A stretch of 64,000 nt of DNA from contig NZ_FZNX01000005.1 of NCBI RefSeq assembly GCF_900188355.1, forward strand, positions 360,729 to 424,728, written 5' to 3'. The stretch is from Lutibacter flavus. GTDB lineage: Bacteria; Bacteroidota; Bacteroidia; Flavobacteriales; Flavobacteriaceae. Below are positions 24,871-35,045 of the stretch, piece by piece (position 1 is the first letter of the stretch; each line of letters starts with the position of its first letter). A program made the translations under genes and the position numbers. Under the pieces are notes generated by a model. The model did not search any database. It was given only the letters and a program-made list of their open reading frames with translations, and was not told where the DNA came from.

Positions 24871-25104
24871 ATGGAATTACCTAAAAGAGCAGGAGATAAT
24901 CCTTTAGCTGTTGAATTGGAAGAAGGAAAAAAATATGCTTGGTGTACTTGTGGTTTATCCGAAAGCCAACCTTTTTGCGATGGACAGCATAAAGGAAAGG
25001 GTATGTCTCCTCAAGTTTTTACTGCCGAAAAAACAGAGACTAAATATTTATGTAGTTGTAAAGAAACTAAAAATGGCCCATTTTGCGATGGTTCACATAA
25101 ATAG
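24871..25104 (+). CDS. double CDGSH iron-sulfur protein
   Basis: A 77-residue protein with two CDGSH-type cluster sites: CTCGLSESQPFCDGQH and CSCKETKNGPFCDGSH, each with three Cys and one His as expected for a 2Fe-2S cluster. Length and the N-terminal KRAGDNPLAVELEEGKKYAWC match the small bacterial group. The function of the group is not established; a role in redox or iron handling is likely. Convergent with, and touching, the next gene. Confidence 0.9.
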   Translation: MELPKRAGDNPLAVELEEGKKYAWCTCGLSESQPFCDGQHKGKGMSPQVFTAEKTETKYLCSCKETKNGPFCDGSHK

Positions 25105-25758
25105 TTAAAAAAACTTTTTATACTGTAAAACCCTAAAATCAAATGTATTGAAATTAGGGTTTTGTTGTTTTAATAACTTGTATTCAGGGTTACTACCAAC
25201 TGCTCTATTTGCCGCACCTGAAGGTGCCGTTAATGAAATTACCTTTATAGTTCTTTCTTCAAATTCAAAATGATGAATTTTTGGCGTTTCAGTAGAAATT
25301 GGAATTAAATTAGTTTGTTGTTCTTTTAATTGCCTTCTTAAATGATATTCGGGACCATTTTTACTATTTCCTCCAGTTAAAAGTAACGTGTCAACTAAAT
25401 GATGTCTTTTAAGAAAATAAGGCAAGTTTCTTAACTGAATGTTCAACATTCCTAAATCTGAAGCATCTATTTTTTCTCGTTCACAAGATTCAACAATATC
25501 ACAAATACCAATATTATTTGAAATTAGAAAATCTTTCCTTTGTTGAATTGCAAATTCAGTAGTTTCAAATTTAAGATTTAGATTAAAAATTTCATCTAAA
25601 ATTTTCCATAATTGTCCATCAATACTACCATAGCAAAAGTTTACATCACCTTTTTTTAAATTTCCCATGTAAAAACGGGGAGGAGGTAAGGTTCCAACAA
25701 TTAGTTTAGTTGCCGCTTTTGGAATAAATGGAGGATATGGATGTTTATGTATGAACAT
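25105..25758 (-). CDS. uracil-DNA glycosylase superfamily protein
   Basis: A 217-residue protein. LIVGTLPPPRFYMG resembles motif 1 of the UDG superfamily (GTxP), FCYGSIDGQLWKILDEIF matches the FYGNPRNxFW-type helix, GICDIVESCER follows, and LTAPSGAANRAVGS sits at the position of motif 2. The closest group is the HDG/family 6-like or uncharacterised UDG-like proteins. It may remove damaged bases such as hypoxanthine; the exact substrate cannot be read from the sequence. The extra Pro residues in motif 1 and the unusual motif 2 leave room for another function. Confidence 0.65.
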   Translation of the reverse strand: MFIHKHPYPPFIPKAATKLIVGTLPPPRFYMGNLKKGDVNFCYGSIDGQLWKILDEIFNLNLKFETTEFAIQQRKDFLISNNIGICDIVESCEREKIDASDLGMLNIQLRNLPYFLKRHHLVDTLLLTGGNSKNGPEYHLRRQLKEQQTNLIPISTETPKIHHFEFEERTIKVISLTAPSGAANRAVGSNPEYKLLKQQNPNFNTFDFRVLQYKKFF

Positions 25759-25840
25759 TAATGTTTTTTTACAATTATATAATTTTATAAAACTAATGAA
25801 TAAAAAAATACTACTTAAATTTGCAATCTATTAAGTTAAT

Positions 25841-28063
25841 ATGTTTGAATCAATAAAGAGATTTTTTAAAAGTTTTAATTTTCTAAAAGCAGTTGTATTA
25901 GCTTCAGCAATGATTGCTCCTATACTAATTTCAAATGTATTATTTGGTAAGATTTCCTTTGGTTTTAGTATTGCTCTAGGTGTTTTATTTTGTTTTCCAA
26001 CAGATGTTCCTGGAGGGTTTAAGCACAAGTATTTAGGAATAATAAGTGCAGTTTTTTTATCGTTTTGTTTGACATTAATTTTTGGTTCAATAGCGCATTT
26101 AATTTGGCTACTGTTGCCTTTGTTAGGCGTTTTTGTATTTCTAGTTTCATATGTTTCAGTTTTTGGTTTTAGAGCTTCTTTAATAGCTTTTTCGGGTTTG
26201 TTAGCAATAGTATTAAGTTTTGCTAATGATTATAATGAAATTCCTTTATTAACACACGCGTTTTTAATAGCTTTAGGTGGACTTTGGTATATATCTTTGT
26301 CTATTCTTACTTTACTTTTATTTCCTAAGTTTCAAACAGATGATTTATTTATTGATACAATTGAAAAAACAGCTGAGTTTTTAAGGTTGAGAGGTGATTT
26401 GTTGGTTTGCAAAACGAATAGAGATAAATTAAGCATTAGAATGTTTGAGCTTCAAACTGAAATTAATGAAAGTCACGAATCTATTCGAGGAATAATTTTA
26501 AGCAAAAGACTTAAATCTGGATTTTCTAATATAACCAGAAGGCAACAATTGTTTTTTTCTGAATTATTAGATATTTATGAATTAGCTATTTCAAATCCAA
26601 TTAATTACGAAAAATTTGATGAAGTTTTTAAACAACATAAAGAGAAAATTGAGGAGTTTAAAAATTTGAGTTATGAAATGGCGCTTCAATTAGAGCATAT
26701 TGCCAAAGTAATAAGAAAGGAAGAACCGCTAAAAGCCAATTCTATCATTCCGGAAAAATTAAATGAAATTCAAAGAAATATTGATTATTACAGAATTTTA
26801 ATTGGAATGCCAAAAGCAAGAGTTGGAACCTTAATGCTGTTGAATTTAAAAAGTTATCAAGAAAAACAAGCTCAAAATATTATTGGATTGGAGCGAGTTC
26901 TTTCAAATTATAATAAAAACAATACTATTTCAAGTATTAAAGATGCGGGTAGGTTTATAACTCCTCAAGATTACGATTTAAAAAAATTGATCGATAATTT
27001 AAGTTTTAAATCTCCCATATTTAAGCATTCCTTAAGGCTTGCAATTATTGTAATGCTGGGTTTTGTAATTGGAAGAGCTTTTGAAATGCAAAATCCATAT
27101 TGGATATTAATAACCATTATTGTAATAATGAGGCCTAGTTTTGGGCTTACTAAAGAAAGATCTATACATAGAGTTTTTGGAACTTTAATAGGTGCTGGTT
27201 TGGCAACATTAGTTATTTTAATTACACAAAATACTATTTTGTATGGGGTATTAGCGATAATTTCCTTACCACTTGCTTTTTCTTTGATGCAGTATAATTA
27301 TAGAAATGCAGCTATTTTTATAACCCTAAATGTAGTATTTGTTTATGCTTTAATTGAGCCAAATATTTTATCAGTAATTAAATTTAGAATTTTTGATACT
27401 TTAATTGGAGCGACTTTATCTTTTGGGGCAAATTATTTGCTTTGGCCTTCTTGGCAATTTCAAAATATTTCTGAATCTTTTATAGATGCGCTTAAATCAA
27501 ACCGTATTTTTTTAAAGCAAATAGATGTTTATTATCATAAGAAAGGAGAGGTTCCTACGAGCTTTAAATTGGCTAGAAAAGAAGCGTTTTTAAATGTTGG
27601 AAATTTAAATGCAGCCTATCAGAGAATGAACCAAGATCCAAAATCTAAACAAAAGGAACTTTCAATTATTTATAAAATTGTTGTTTTAAACAATACGTTT
27701 TTAAGTTCCTTAACTTCTTTAGGTACCTTTTTTAGAAATAATAAAACAACTGAACCGTCACCTCATTTTAAAGTTTATGTTGAGCATATCATTTCAAATT
27801 TAAATATTGCCATTCAATTGCTTGAAAATAATTTAATTAAAGAAGAAGTTGAACATTCGGATGTTAAAAAAGCGGAAGATTTGTTTGACAGTAATTTTGA
27901 AACTCTTTCAAAAAAGCGTGATGCTGAAATAAAACAAGGAATAGAAATTTCCCCTGAACTTGGCTCAAAATTAAAAGAAGCTCAACTAGTTTCGGAACAA
28001 GTTAAATGGTTATTCAACTTATCTGAAATATTAGTTTCTTCTGTTAAGCAATATAAGATATAA
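25841..28063 (+). CDS. FUSC-family inner-membrane protein (YccS-like)
   Basis: A 740-residue protein with two blocks of about six helices (about residues 10-165 and 390-520), each followed by a long cytoplasmic helical domain. This is the plan of YccS/FusC/aromatic-acid exporter proteins. The second block holds the FUSC motif ITIIVIMRPSFGLTKERSIHRVFGTLIGAGLATLVI. Substrate unknown; relatives are linked to efflux of aromatic acids or phytotoxins. TAAATTTG at 25816-25823 is a likely -7 box. Single gene, followed by a palindromic repeat. Confidence 0.85.
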   Translation: MFESIKRFFKSFNFLKAVVLASAMIAPILISNVLFGKISFGFSIALGVLFCFPTDVPGGFKHKYLGIISAVFLSFCLTLIFGSIAHLIWLLLPLLGVFVFLVSYVSVFGFRASLIAFSGLLAIVLSFANDYNEIPLLTHAFLIALGGLWYISLSILTLLLFPKFQTDDLFIDTIEKTAEFLRLRGDLLVCKTNRDKLSIRMFELQTEINESHESIRGIILSKRLKSGFSNITRRQQLFFSELLDIYELAISNPINYEKFDEVFKQHKEKIEEFKNLSYEMALQLEHIAKVIRKEEPLKANSIIPEKLNEIQRNIDYYRILIGMPKARVGTLMLLNLKSYQEKQAQNIIGLERVLSNYNKNNTISSIKDAGRFITPQDYDLKKLIDNLSFKSPIFKHSLRLAIIVMLGFVIGRAFEMQNPYWILITIIVIMRPSFGLTKERSIHRVFGTLIGAGLATLVILITQNTILYGVLAIISLPLAFSLMQYNYRNAAIFITLNVVFVYALIEPNILSVIKFRIFDTLIGATLSFGANYLLWPSWQFQNISESFIDALKSNRIFLKQIDVYYHKKGEVPTSFKLARKEAFLNVGNLNAAYQRMNQDPKSKQKELSIIYKIVVLNNTFLSSLTSLGTFFRNNKTTEPSPHFKVYVEHIISNLNIAIQLLENNLIKEEVEHSDVKKAEDLFDSNFETLSKKRDAEIKQGIEISPELGSKLKEAQLVSEQVKWLFNLSEILVSSVKQYKI

Positions 28064-28119
28064 GCCTGGATTCGACATTATCAAGTGTAATACCATCTAA
28101 ATAAATATCAGTGGTTTGC

Positions 28120-28208
28120 GTCATTTCCAAAGAGGTACGACTGTGGCAATCTGACTATCAATAAACAGATTGCCACATTTTACTGAAAAAAGTAAAATTC
28201 GAAATGAC
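28120..28208. repeat. palindromic repeat doublet downstream of the FUSC gene
   Basis: Outer arms GTCATTTC (28120-28127) and GAAATGAC (28201-28208); inner perfect arms TGTGGCAATCTG (28142-28153) and CAGATTGCCACA (28166-28177). Together they form a long bent hairpin of the same GTCATT...AATGAC type as those at 21552 and 51690. It lies between convergent genes and could act as a terminator for both. Confidence 0.75.
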
Positions 28209-28216
28209 AATATTTT

Positions 28217-29833
28217 TTATTTTACTTTTTCACCGTCTATATATGTTTCTTTGATTTTTATTGAAGGAATTTCGGATTCTTCAATTTCCATAATGTTTTT
28301 ATCAAGAATTATAAAATCTGCCATTTTACCTACTTCAATACTTCCTTTTTCCTCTTCTTCAAAATTTGAATAAGCTGCCCAAATAGTCATTCCTTTTAAA
28401 GTTTCTTCTCTTGTTAAAGCATTTTCCATTTGAAATCCATTTTCAGGATAATTATTTAAATCTTTACGAGTAACTGCAGCATAAAATGTTAACAAAGGAC
28501 TCACTTTTTCAACCGGAAAATCGGTTCCTAAAGCTACTTTTCCGTATTTATTTAATAAATCTTTAAATGCATAAGCGCCTTTTATTCGGTCAGCACCAAC
28601 TCTGTTTTCTGCCCAATACATATCAGATGTTGCGTGCGTTGGTTGTACAGAAGGTAAAATATTGTCAAAATAATTAAAGTCATTTTTATCAATAATTTGT
28701 GCGTGTTCAATTCTCCAACGTCTATTTTTTTTGTCTTTTAAAACGTCTTTATAAGTTTTTAACATTACATAATTTGCTGAATCTCCAATTGCGTGGGTAT
28801 TCATTTGGAAGTCTGATGTTGCAATTTTTTCAGCAAAACTTTTTAAATCACTTAGAGGTGTTACTAAAGCTCCAAAATGATTATGCTGATCGCTATATGG
28901 TTTTTTCATAGCTGCTCCGCGAGAACCCAATGCTCCATCTGCATAGACTTTAAATGAGCGAACATTTAAACGATCGGTTTTTATAATTCCTTTTTTAGTG
29001 TAATAATCAATGCTTTTATCACTTGCTGAAACCATTGCATAAATTCTTATTTTTAATTCTCCAGTTTGCTGTAAACTATCAATTAATTCAATTGTTGATT
29101 GTGATAAACCGGCATCATCAACAGTTGTTAAACCAAAATCTATACATATTTTTTCAGCATCTTTTAAGGCTTGAATTTGTACTTGTTTTGATGGTTTTGG
29201 AATGATTGCTTCAATTAAATCCATAGGGCCATCAATAAATATACCTGTTAATTTTCCATTTTTTTGAAGAATAAAACCACCTTCAGCTTTTGTTTTAACC
29301 GTAACTCCTGCCAAATCTATCGCTGCTTGATTTACTAATAAAGCATGACCATCAATTCTTCTAATTGCAACCGGAGTATTAGGGAAAATTTTGTCTAGCG
29401 ATTCTTTTGTTGGAAATTCTTTTACTTCCCAATCATTTTGATCCCAACCTCGGCCAGTAATAAAGGCAACATTGTTTTTGTTTTGAAATTGAGAAATTTT
29501 ATACAAAACTTCTTTAAAACTCTTAGTTCCATTTAAATCTACTTTTTGTTGTTGCAATCCTAAACCATAAAAATGGCAATGAGCATCAATAAAACCAGGT
29601 ACTATAGTTTTGCCTTGAACGTTATTTGTAAAAGTTGAGGCGTACGTATTTTGAATTTCTTCATTAGTTCCAACTGCGATTATTTTTCCATCTTTAATTG
29701 CAATTGCTTCAGCTTTATCAAAATTGTTATTTACGGTATAAATATTTGCATTTATTATAGTAGTATCTGCTTTTTCTTTTTTTGTGCAAGAAAATGTAAT
29801 TACAGCTAAAATTAAAATGGATAATTTTTTCAT
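28217..29833 (-). CDS. amidohydrolase (YtcJ-like) lipoprotein
   Basis: A 538-residue protein with a lipoprotein signal (Cys at 16, FSCTKKE) and a metal-dependent amidohydrolase domain of the Amidohydro_3 type. GFIDAHCHFYGLG gives the first metal-binding His pair; RIDGHALLVN, FKVYADGALGSRGAAM, MNTHAIGDSAN, RIEHAQII and ALGTDFPVEKVSP follow as in YtcJ/NfdA proteins. It probably hydrolyses an N-formyl or imine-type substrate outside the cytoplasm. Substrate unknown. Single gene. Confidence 0.88.
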   Translation of the reverse strand: MKKLSILILAVITFSCTKKEKADTTIINANIYTVNNNFDKAEAIAIKDGKIIAVGTNEEIQNTYASTFTNNVQGKTIVPGFIDAHCHFYGLGLQQQKVDLNGTKSFKEVLYKISQFQNKNNVAFITGRGWDQNDWEVKEFPTKESLDKIFPNTPVAIRRIDGHALLVNQAAIDLAGVTVKTKAEGGFILQKNGKLTGIFIDGPMDLIEAIIPKPSKQVQIQALKDAEKICIDFGLTTVDDAGLSQSTIELIDSLQQTGELKIRIYAMVSASDKSIDYYTKKGIIKTDRLNVRSFKVYADGALGSRGAAMKKPYSDQHNHFGALVTPLSDLKSFAEKIATSDFQMNTHAIGDSANYVMLKTYKDVLKDKKNRRWRIEHAQIIDKNDFNYFDNILPSVQPTHATSDMYWAENRVGADRIKGAYAFKDLLNKYGKVALGTDFPVEKVSPLLTFYAAVTRKDLNNYPENGFQMENALTREETLKGMTIWAAYSNFEEEEKGSIEVGKMADFIILDKNIMEIEESEIPSIKIKETYIDGEKVK

Positions 29834-30030
29834 TTTTTATTTTTATATTATTTTTTTTGCTATAAAATCGATTTTGTTTGAAGTTATATCAAAGTCTTTT
29901 TTAGGCTCAATTTGATTACAAGGTAACAAGTCCATTAGAATAATAAGCGAAAAAAATAGAATTCTCACTAATCGTATAGTTTTAAAGATTGTTAAAACTA
30001 CATAAAATAGTTGAAAAATTCATGGCTTAT

Positions 30031-31761
30031 TTATAAATCAAATTTATAGGTAATACCTGCCAATATTTGTAAAGTTTGTACTTGGTAATTTACAAAAGGT
30101 TGGTATTTTTTACCAAGTGCATTATTTATTTTTGCAAAGGCCGTTAGCCTATCAGAAAAAATGTACCCACCGTTTAGGTTTAAATCCATATAAGAATCGT
30201 TTTCTACAATTACCCCTGTATTTGTTGGTTGCCCGAAAGGAATTACAAAGTCCTTTGTTTGGCCGTTGTAAAATAATTTGGCTCCTGCAAACCAACTTTT
30301 GTTTTGATAATCTGCATTTATAGTTGCTTTAATTGAAGGTAAATTCCAAGCTTCTAATTCGTTTTCTGTAGTATAATTTGCGTAATTAATTGTTCCTCCA
30401 AAATTAAACTCTTTTGATGCATCAATAGATAATTCTCCAAAGAATCCTAAAGTTTTTACATTGTCATAAATAACTCCAAATGAATTTCCTGCTTCATAAG
30501 AATTTGCAACATTTATTGTACCATTAGTTTTAGTTTGGTTTTGAATAAAAAGAGGTTTATTTTGTTCGTTGGTATGGCTCACAGAAAAATTATATCCAAT
30601 ATTAGAAGCTAATTTTCCTTTTGCGCCAACAAACGCTTTATATTGAGCATCCGTTTGTTGAATGCTTAATGTTGGGGAAACATATGGATTTTCAGTTGAT
30701 AAATCTCTATATGTATTTTGAATTAAATCTCCTGTAACTCCAGCCACCAAAATAAAAACTTCATCTACTAACTTAAAGGAAGCGGTGACATTTGGATATG
30801 CATAAAATTTATTTGTTTTATTATCGAGATCACTTGAGTAGTATAATTTAGCTCCTAAGTTTACGGTTAAGTTTTCGCGTAAAACTTCAAAATTAGGATT
30901 GAACCCTAAGTTTAAAAAGCTGTATTTTAAATCATCAGTTGTATCGTAATTTTGTTCAAATTTACCATTAATTAGATCTATTAAAAATTCACCGTTAATT
31001 AGCTCTGTTGAAATTGGAAATTCTAATTTAGGTTTAGCTATAAATCTAAATTCATTACTACTAAAATTGTCTGAAAAGTTAACTAATTCAGCTGTTGCTC
31101 CTTGAAAAAACGAATCTTCAAAATTTACTTTTCCACCAACATAAATATTTTTATAGATTTGTTTTTCATCCATATTATTAATTACGGCATCATCAAAAAT
31201 TACATCAGCAGGAATTCCGTAATAATTGTATAGTTTTCTTTGAACACCAGCATTTATTTGCCAATTATAATATCTATCAAATTGTTTATAATACCCATCA
31301 ATTCTTGTGTCAGCAAAACTATCATTTAACTGTAAATCTTTTATTCCTCCTTCAGAAGAGTGGTGATTTATAAAAATACCGAGATCATTGTATCTGGAAT
31401 CTCCAGTATGCAGATAAGCCTCGAAAAGCGGACTTGTAAAATTACCAAACCCTGCAGAAATGTAATTTTCAAAAAGCCGTTCTTTAGGTTCTCTAACAAC
31501 ACCTTTGGCTTTTCCTTTTGAAGGTGTAAAAGTAGATGCTACAGGAATAGAAAATATACTATAGCTAACATTTTCTTTTTGAATTTTAGTAATTGTATCT
31601 ATTACAGGATTGGATTTTACTTTAAAAGCATCAGAAATTGTAGGTGTATACGGTTTTACAACCATAATTTCTTCGGTTCTTAAGGTATCTACTTTGGTTT
31701 CCTGTGAAAAAGAAACACTTGCTATTAAAATTAATGTTGAAGTTATAAATAGCTTTCGCAT
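30031..31761 (-). CDS. outer-membrane beta-barrel, TonB-receptor-like but without plug
   Basis: A 576-residue protein with a signal peptide (to about residue 19, SFSQET). After a short conserved segment EEIMVVKPYTPTISDAFKVKSNP come about 480 residues of amphipathic strands ending in ILAGITYKFDL, with Phe near the C-terminus. No plug domain is seen, so it is a barrel rather than a true TonB-dependent receptor, although similar proteins are often labelled as such. It lies 51 bp behind the large TPR gene on the same strand, and the two are probably co-transcribed and co-functional at the outer membrane. Confidence 0.75.
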   Translation of the reverse strand: MRKLFITSTLILIASVSFSQETKVDTLRTEEIMVVKPYTPTISDAFKVKSNPVIDTITKIQKENVSYSIFSIPVASTFTPSKGKAKGVVREPKERLFENYISAGFGNFTSPLFEAYLHTGDSRYNDLGIFINHHSSEGGIKDLQLNDSFADTRIDGYYKQFDRYYNWQINAGVQRKLYNYYGIPADVIFDDAVINNMDEKQIYKNIYVGGKVNFEDSFFQGATAELVNFSDNFSSNEFRFIAKPKLEFPISTELINGEFLIDLINGKFEQNYDTTDDLKYSFLNLGFNPNFEVLRENLTVNLGAKLYYSSDLDNKTNKFYAYPNVTASFKLVDEVFILVAGVTGDLIQNTYRDLSTENPYVSPTLSIQQTDAQYKAFVGAKGKLASNIGYNFSVSHTNEQNKPLFIQNQTKTNGTINVANSYEAGNSFGVIYDNVKTLGFFGELSIDASKEFNFGGTINYANYTTENELEAWNLPSIKATINADYQNKSWFAGAKLFYNGQTKDFVIPFGQPTNTGVIVENDSYMDLNLNGGYIFSDRLTAFAKINNALGKKYQPFVNYQVQTLQILAGITYKFDL

Positions 31762-31812
31762 TGTATATTTTTTAATTGTGAAACTGTCTTTTTTTGATTT
31801 TTAAATCAATAA

Positions 31813-34800
31813 TTAATTTTTTATTGACTCGTTTGTTTTTGCTTGTTCAGTTTTTATTTTATTTAAATCTGAAGTCGCTTTTTCAACAACATCATCAAAT
31901 TGTGAAAAGTTTTTAATTACACTTTCTAAAATGTAAGTAGCCTGATAAGCATCATTTAATTCGTAATAATTATTTGCCATAATTAATAAACCTTTAGCAG
32001 CCCAATATTTATATGCAGAATAATCTGATGCAATTTTTTGGACAATTTGGTTTGATACTCTGTAGCTACCATCTTTATTTTCAAAATAAGCATCGTAATA
32101 CAAAGCTTCTGCTTTTAATTCTCCTGAGGCTATTTTTTCTACTTCTTTATAGGCATTTCTGGCTTTATCTTCATTGTTAGTTTTTATAGCTGAACGTGCA
32201 ATAATAATATGTGCATCAGATTTTACACGTGTTTCTAATTTAGCACCTCGCAATACCATTTCTGCATAATTAACAGCCTTGCTATAGTTTTTGCTTTCAT
32301 AATAACCTTTCATTAAGTTGGACTGTGCAAATGTGATATTTTGAGGTAAATCGGCTTCAGACTCTAATCTTTCCAATACTGGAATTGCACTTTGCCAATT
32401 GTTATTTTCTAAATGAACCAACGCTAATCTTGAAAGAGCACTTTCTGTAAATTCATTTTGCTGTTGATCAATCACATTTTTATAATGTGGAATGGTTTCA
32501 TTATGCTTGTTTTCCGAAAATAATGACTGCGCTAAATAAAAATGAGCTTGCAATGTGTGTAACCCTCTCGGGAAGTTTTGTAAGTATTTTTTAAAGCTTG
32601 AAATTGATTTATTATGGTTATTTTGTAGGTATTGTTTTTCAGCAGACTCGTACATATCATTGTCTAATTCTGCATCCGAGACATTTATAAAATCAATATC
32701 TTTTACCCAAGCAGCATATTCATCAACTCTACCTAAATCCACGTAAATCTGACGAGAATCTTTAATTGCTTGTTTTGCTTCAGAAGTATTTGGAAAACGA
32801 TTTACAACTGTTTTGTAGGTTGCTAATGCTTGGTTATTTTGATCTGAATTATAATAAATCAACCCTTTTTTTAGCAATGCTTTAGAAACCAACGGACTTC
32901 TTTTATAATTTGAAATTAGCTTGTCAAAACTATCAATAGCAAGTTGGTTATTGCCTTTTTTAATGTAAGAATTACCCAAAACATAATACGCATCATCTCT
33001 ATAAGTAGATCTTAAATATTTGTTTAAAAAAGAATTTAATTCATCAATTTTTAAATTTTCGTTTCCTGTAAGGCCGTAACAAATTGCTTTTTGAAACTGC
33101 GCATAATCACCATCAATTCCATTCATATCAATGGCTTTATTGTAAAAACTAATAGCACTGGAATAGTTACTGTTCACAAAATAACCATCGGCAATTCTTA
33201 AATAGCTATCATTTTTTCTAATCTTATCATCGGTGTTTTTATTGATGTATTTTTTAAACTCATCAGTAGCTTGTCCGTATTCTTTTTGTTTGAACAGGGC
33301 ATAAGCTATATTGTAATTTAGATGCTTAAATTCTGTTGTTTTTGAAGCTTCATAATTAGATGAAAAATCTTTAAAATCGGCAAGTGCATCTATAAAATTA
33401 TTTAATCTATAATTTGATTCTCCTTTCCAAAAAGTAGCTTTTGCAGTAAATGTAGGGTCTAATGGAATGGTTAAAGAGCTTTCAAAACTTTCTTTGGCTA
33501 AATCGTAATTACCTTCTGTAAAAAGTTCTGTCCCTCTATAAAAAGCAACTTTTTGATACAAAGCACGTTCTTTGGCACTTTTTTTATTCTGTAAAAATTC
33601 TAAAGCACCTTTATAATCTTTTGATGTAATGTATGCACTGATTATTAAATCATTAATTTCTTCTTTATGAGTTGAATTTGGATGCAACTCTATATATTCC
33701 TGCAAAACGTCAGGAACACTTTTATATGGATTTCCAATTTCATAACTTAATTTGGCATAATTTAACCATGCATCTTTTTTAATTTCCGGTTCAAATTCCA
33801 TATTAGCTGCATTTCTAAATGCATTTAAGGCTTCTTGTCTTTTTTCTAATTTGAGGTAACATTCAGCTAAATGATAATAAGCATTTTGGGCAACGGCATT
33901 ATTACCGCCAATTATTTTATTGAAATTACTAACGGCATTGTCAAAATCGTTTTGCTTATAAAAGGAATAACCAAGTAGGTAATAATCTGTGTTATTCCAT
34001 TTACCACGTTTACCTTTATAGTTTTTTAAATGTGGAATTGCTTCTTCATATTTTTGAAGATTAAAATAGCTTTCTCCAACAATTTTTGAAATTTCAGAAT
34101 GTTCTAATCCTCTTGATTTTTCTAGTAAAGGTTCTCCTTTATCAATAGCTATTTGAAACTTTCCGAGTTTAAAATTCATATCTGCTAAGTAATAAGAAAC
34201 ATCTTTTTTAAAAGAAGTATCCTCTTCAACTTCACCTAAATATTTATCTGCAGTTTCGTAATCATCTTGGTTATAAGCGATAAAACCATAATAATATTTG
34301 GCTTGAGCTCCATATTCCTGCGAGTCTAATAAGTTTAAAAAATAGTTTTTTGCGGCTGAGTAATTTTTATTTATAAATAGAGAATAAGCATATTTAAAAT
34401 TATAATCTTCCTCTTGTTTTAAAGTTAAATTGGTAGTGTTTACTTTTTTATACCATTTTGCAGCATACGAATATTTTCCAACTTTGTAATAATAGTCGGC
34501 AACATCTATAAAAGCTGAATTTCGTTTAGTACTTGTAGGGTATTTATCAACAAATTGTTGCATTAAATCATCTGAATTTCTTTGACCTAACCGAATAGCA
34601 CAGTTGGCAGCAAAATATTCACAATTAGCTTTTAATTCTGAAGAATTATCAAAATCATTTTTTATGGTATTAAATTTTTGCTGAGCAGCAACAAATGCCT
34701 TATTTTGATACAATTCTACTGCGTGATTATATTCTTTAAGTGAATTAGTGTAAATGGCTGTTTTTTGTGCTGAAATAGTGATGGAAATAAAAAACACTAT

Positions 34801-34830
34801 AATAGGTAATACAATTTTTTTATAATTCAT
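31813..34830 (-). CDS. large exported tetratricopeptide-repeat protein
   Basis: About 1005 residues from the Met at 34830, which gives a clean signal peptide (KKIVLPIIVFFISITISAQ); the upstream in-frame Met at 34893 adds 21 unlikely residues. The whole mature protein is TPR and TPR-like (YbgF/BamD-like) helical repeats, for example AVELYQNKAFVAAQQKFNTI and AISFYNKAIDMNG. TPR arrays mediate protein-protein contact. Its partner is probably the barrel encoded directly downstream. Function unknown; an assembly or envelope scaffold role is an inference from the pairing. Confidence 0.82.
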   Translation of the reverse strand: MNYKKIVLPIIVFFISITISAQKTAIYTNSLKEYNHAVELYQNKAFVAAQQKFNTIKNDFDNSSELKANCEYFAANCAIRLGQRNSDDLMQQFVDKYPTSTKRNSAFIDVADYYYKVGKYSYAAKWYKKVNTTNLTLKQEEDYNFKYAYSLFINKNYSAAKNYFLNLLDSQEYGAQAKYYYGFIAYNQDDYETADKYLGEVEEDTSFKKDVSYYLADMNFKLGKFQIAIDKGEPLLEKSRGLEHSEISKIVGESYFNLQKYEEAIPHLKNYKGKRGKWNNTDYYLLGYSFYKQNDFDNAVSNFNKIIGGNNAVAQNAYYHLAECYLKLEKRQEALNAFRNAANMEFEPEIKKDAWLNYAKLSYEIGNPYKSVPDVLQEYIELHPNSTHKEEINDLIISAYITSKDYKGALEFLQNKKSAKERALYQKVAFYRGTELFTEGNYDLAKESFESSLTIPLDPTFTAKATFWKGESNYRLNNFIDALADFKDFSSNYEASKTTEFKHLNYNIAYALFKQKEYGQATDEFKKYINKNTDDKIRKNDSYLRIADGYFVNSNYSSAISFYNKAIDMNGIDGDYAQFQKAICYGLTGNENLKIDELNSFLNKYLRSTYRDDAYYVLGNSYIKKGNNQLAIDSFDKLISNYKRSPLVSKALLKKGLIYYNSDQNNQALATYKTVVNRFPNTSEAKQAIKDSRQIYVDLGRVDEYAAWVKDIDFINVSDAELDNDMYESAEKQYLQNNHNKSISSFKKYLQNFPRGLHTLQAHFYLAQSLFSENKHNETIPHYKNVIDQQQNEFTESALSRLALVHLENNNWQSAIPVLERLESEADLPQNITFAQSNLMKGYYESKNYSKAVNYAEMVLRGAKLETRVKSDAHIIIARSAIKTNNEDKARNAYKEVEKIASGELKAEALYYDAYFENKDGSYRVSNQIVQKIASDYSAYKYWAAKGLLIMANNYYELNDAYQATYILESVIKNFSQFDDVVEKATSDLNKIKTEQAKTNESIKN

Positions 34831-34999
34831 TTTAATAAAAATTGAAAGTTTAAAACTATAATCTAATAACGCAATAATTTTTTGAAATTGCATTTGGTTA
34901 TTAATATTTTTATCAAAAGGTTATTACAAGAACTATTCCCAATTATTAAATTGATTATGTTTTTAAAATGTCTAAATGAATAAATTAATTAATTAGTAG

Positions 35000-35028
35000 T
35001 TGTTTAAATGCTAAAATTTTTAAATTTG
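35000..35028 (+). promoter_or_regulatory. ftsE promoter
   Basis: TTG at 35000-35002 and TAAATTTG at 35021-35028, 18 bp apart, 17 bp before the ftsE start codon. Good match to the Bacteroidetes promoter. Confidence 0.6.
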
Positions 35029-35045
35029 TTAAAAATCATTAATAA

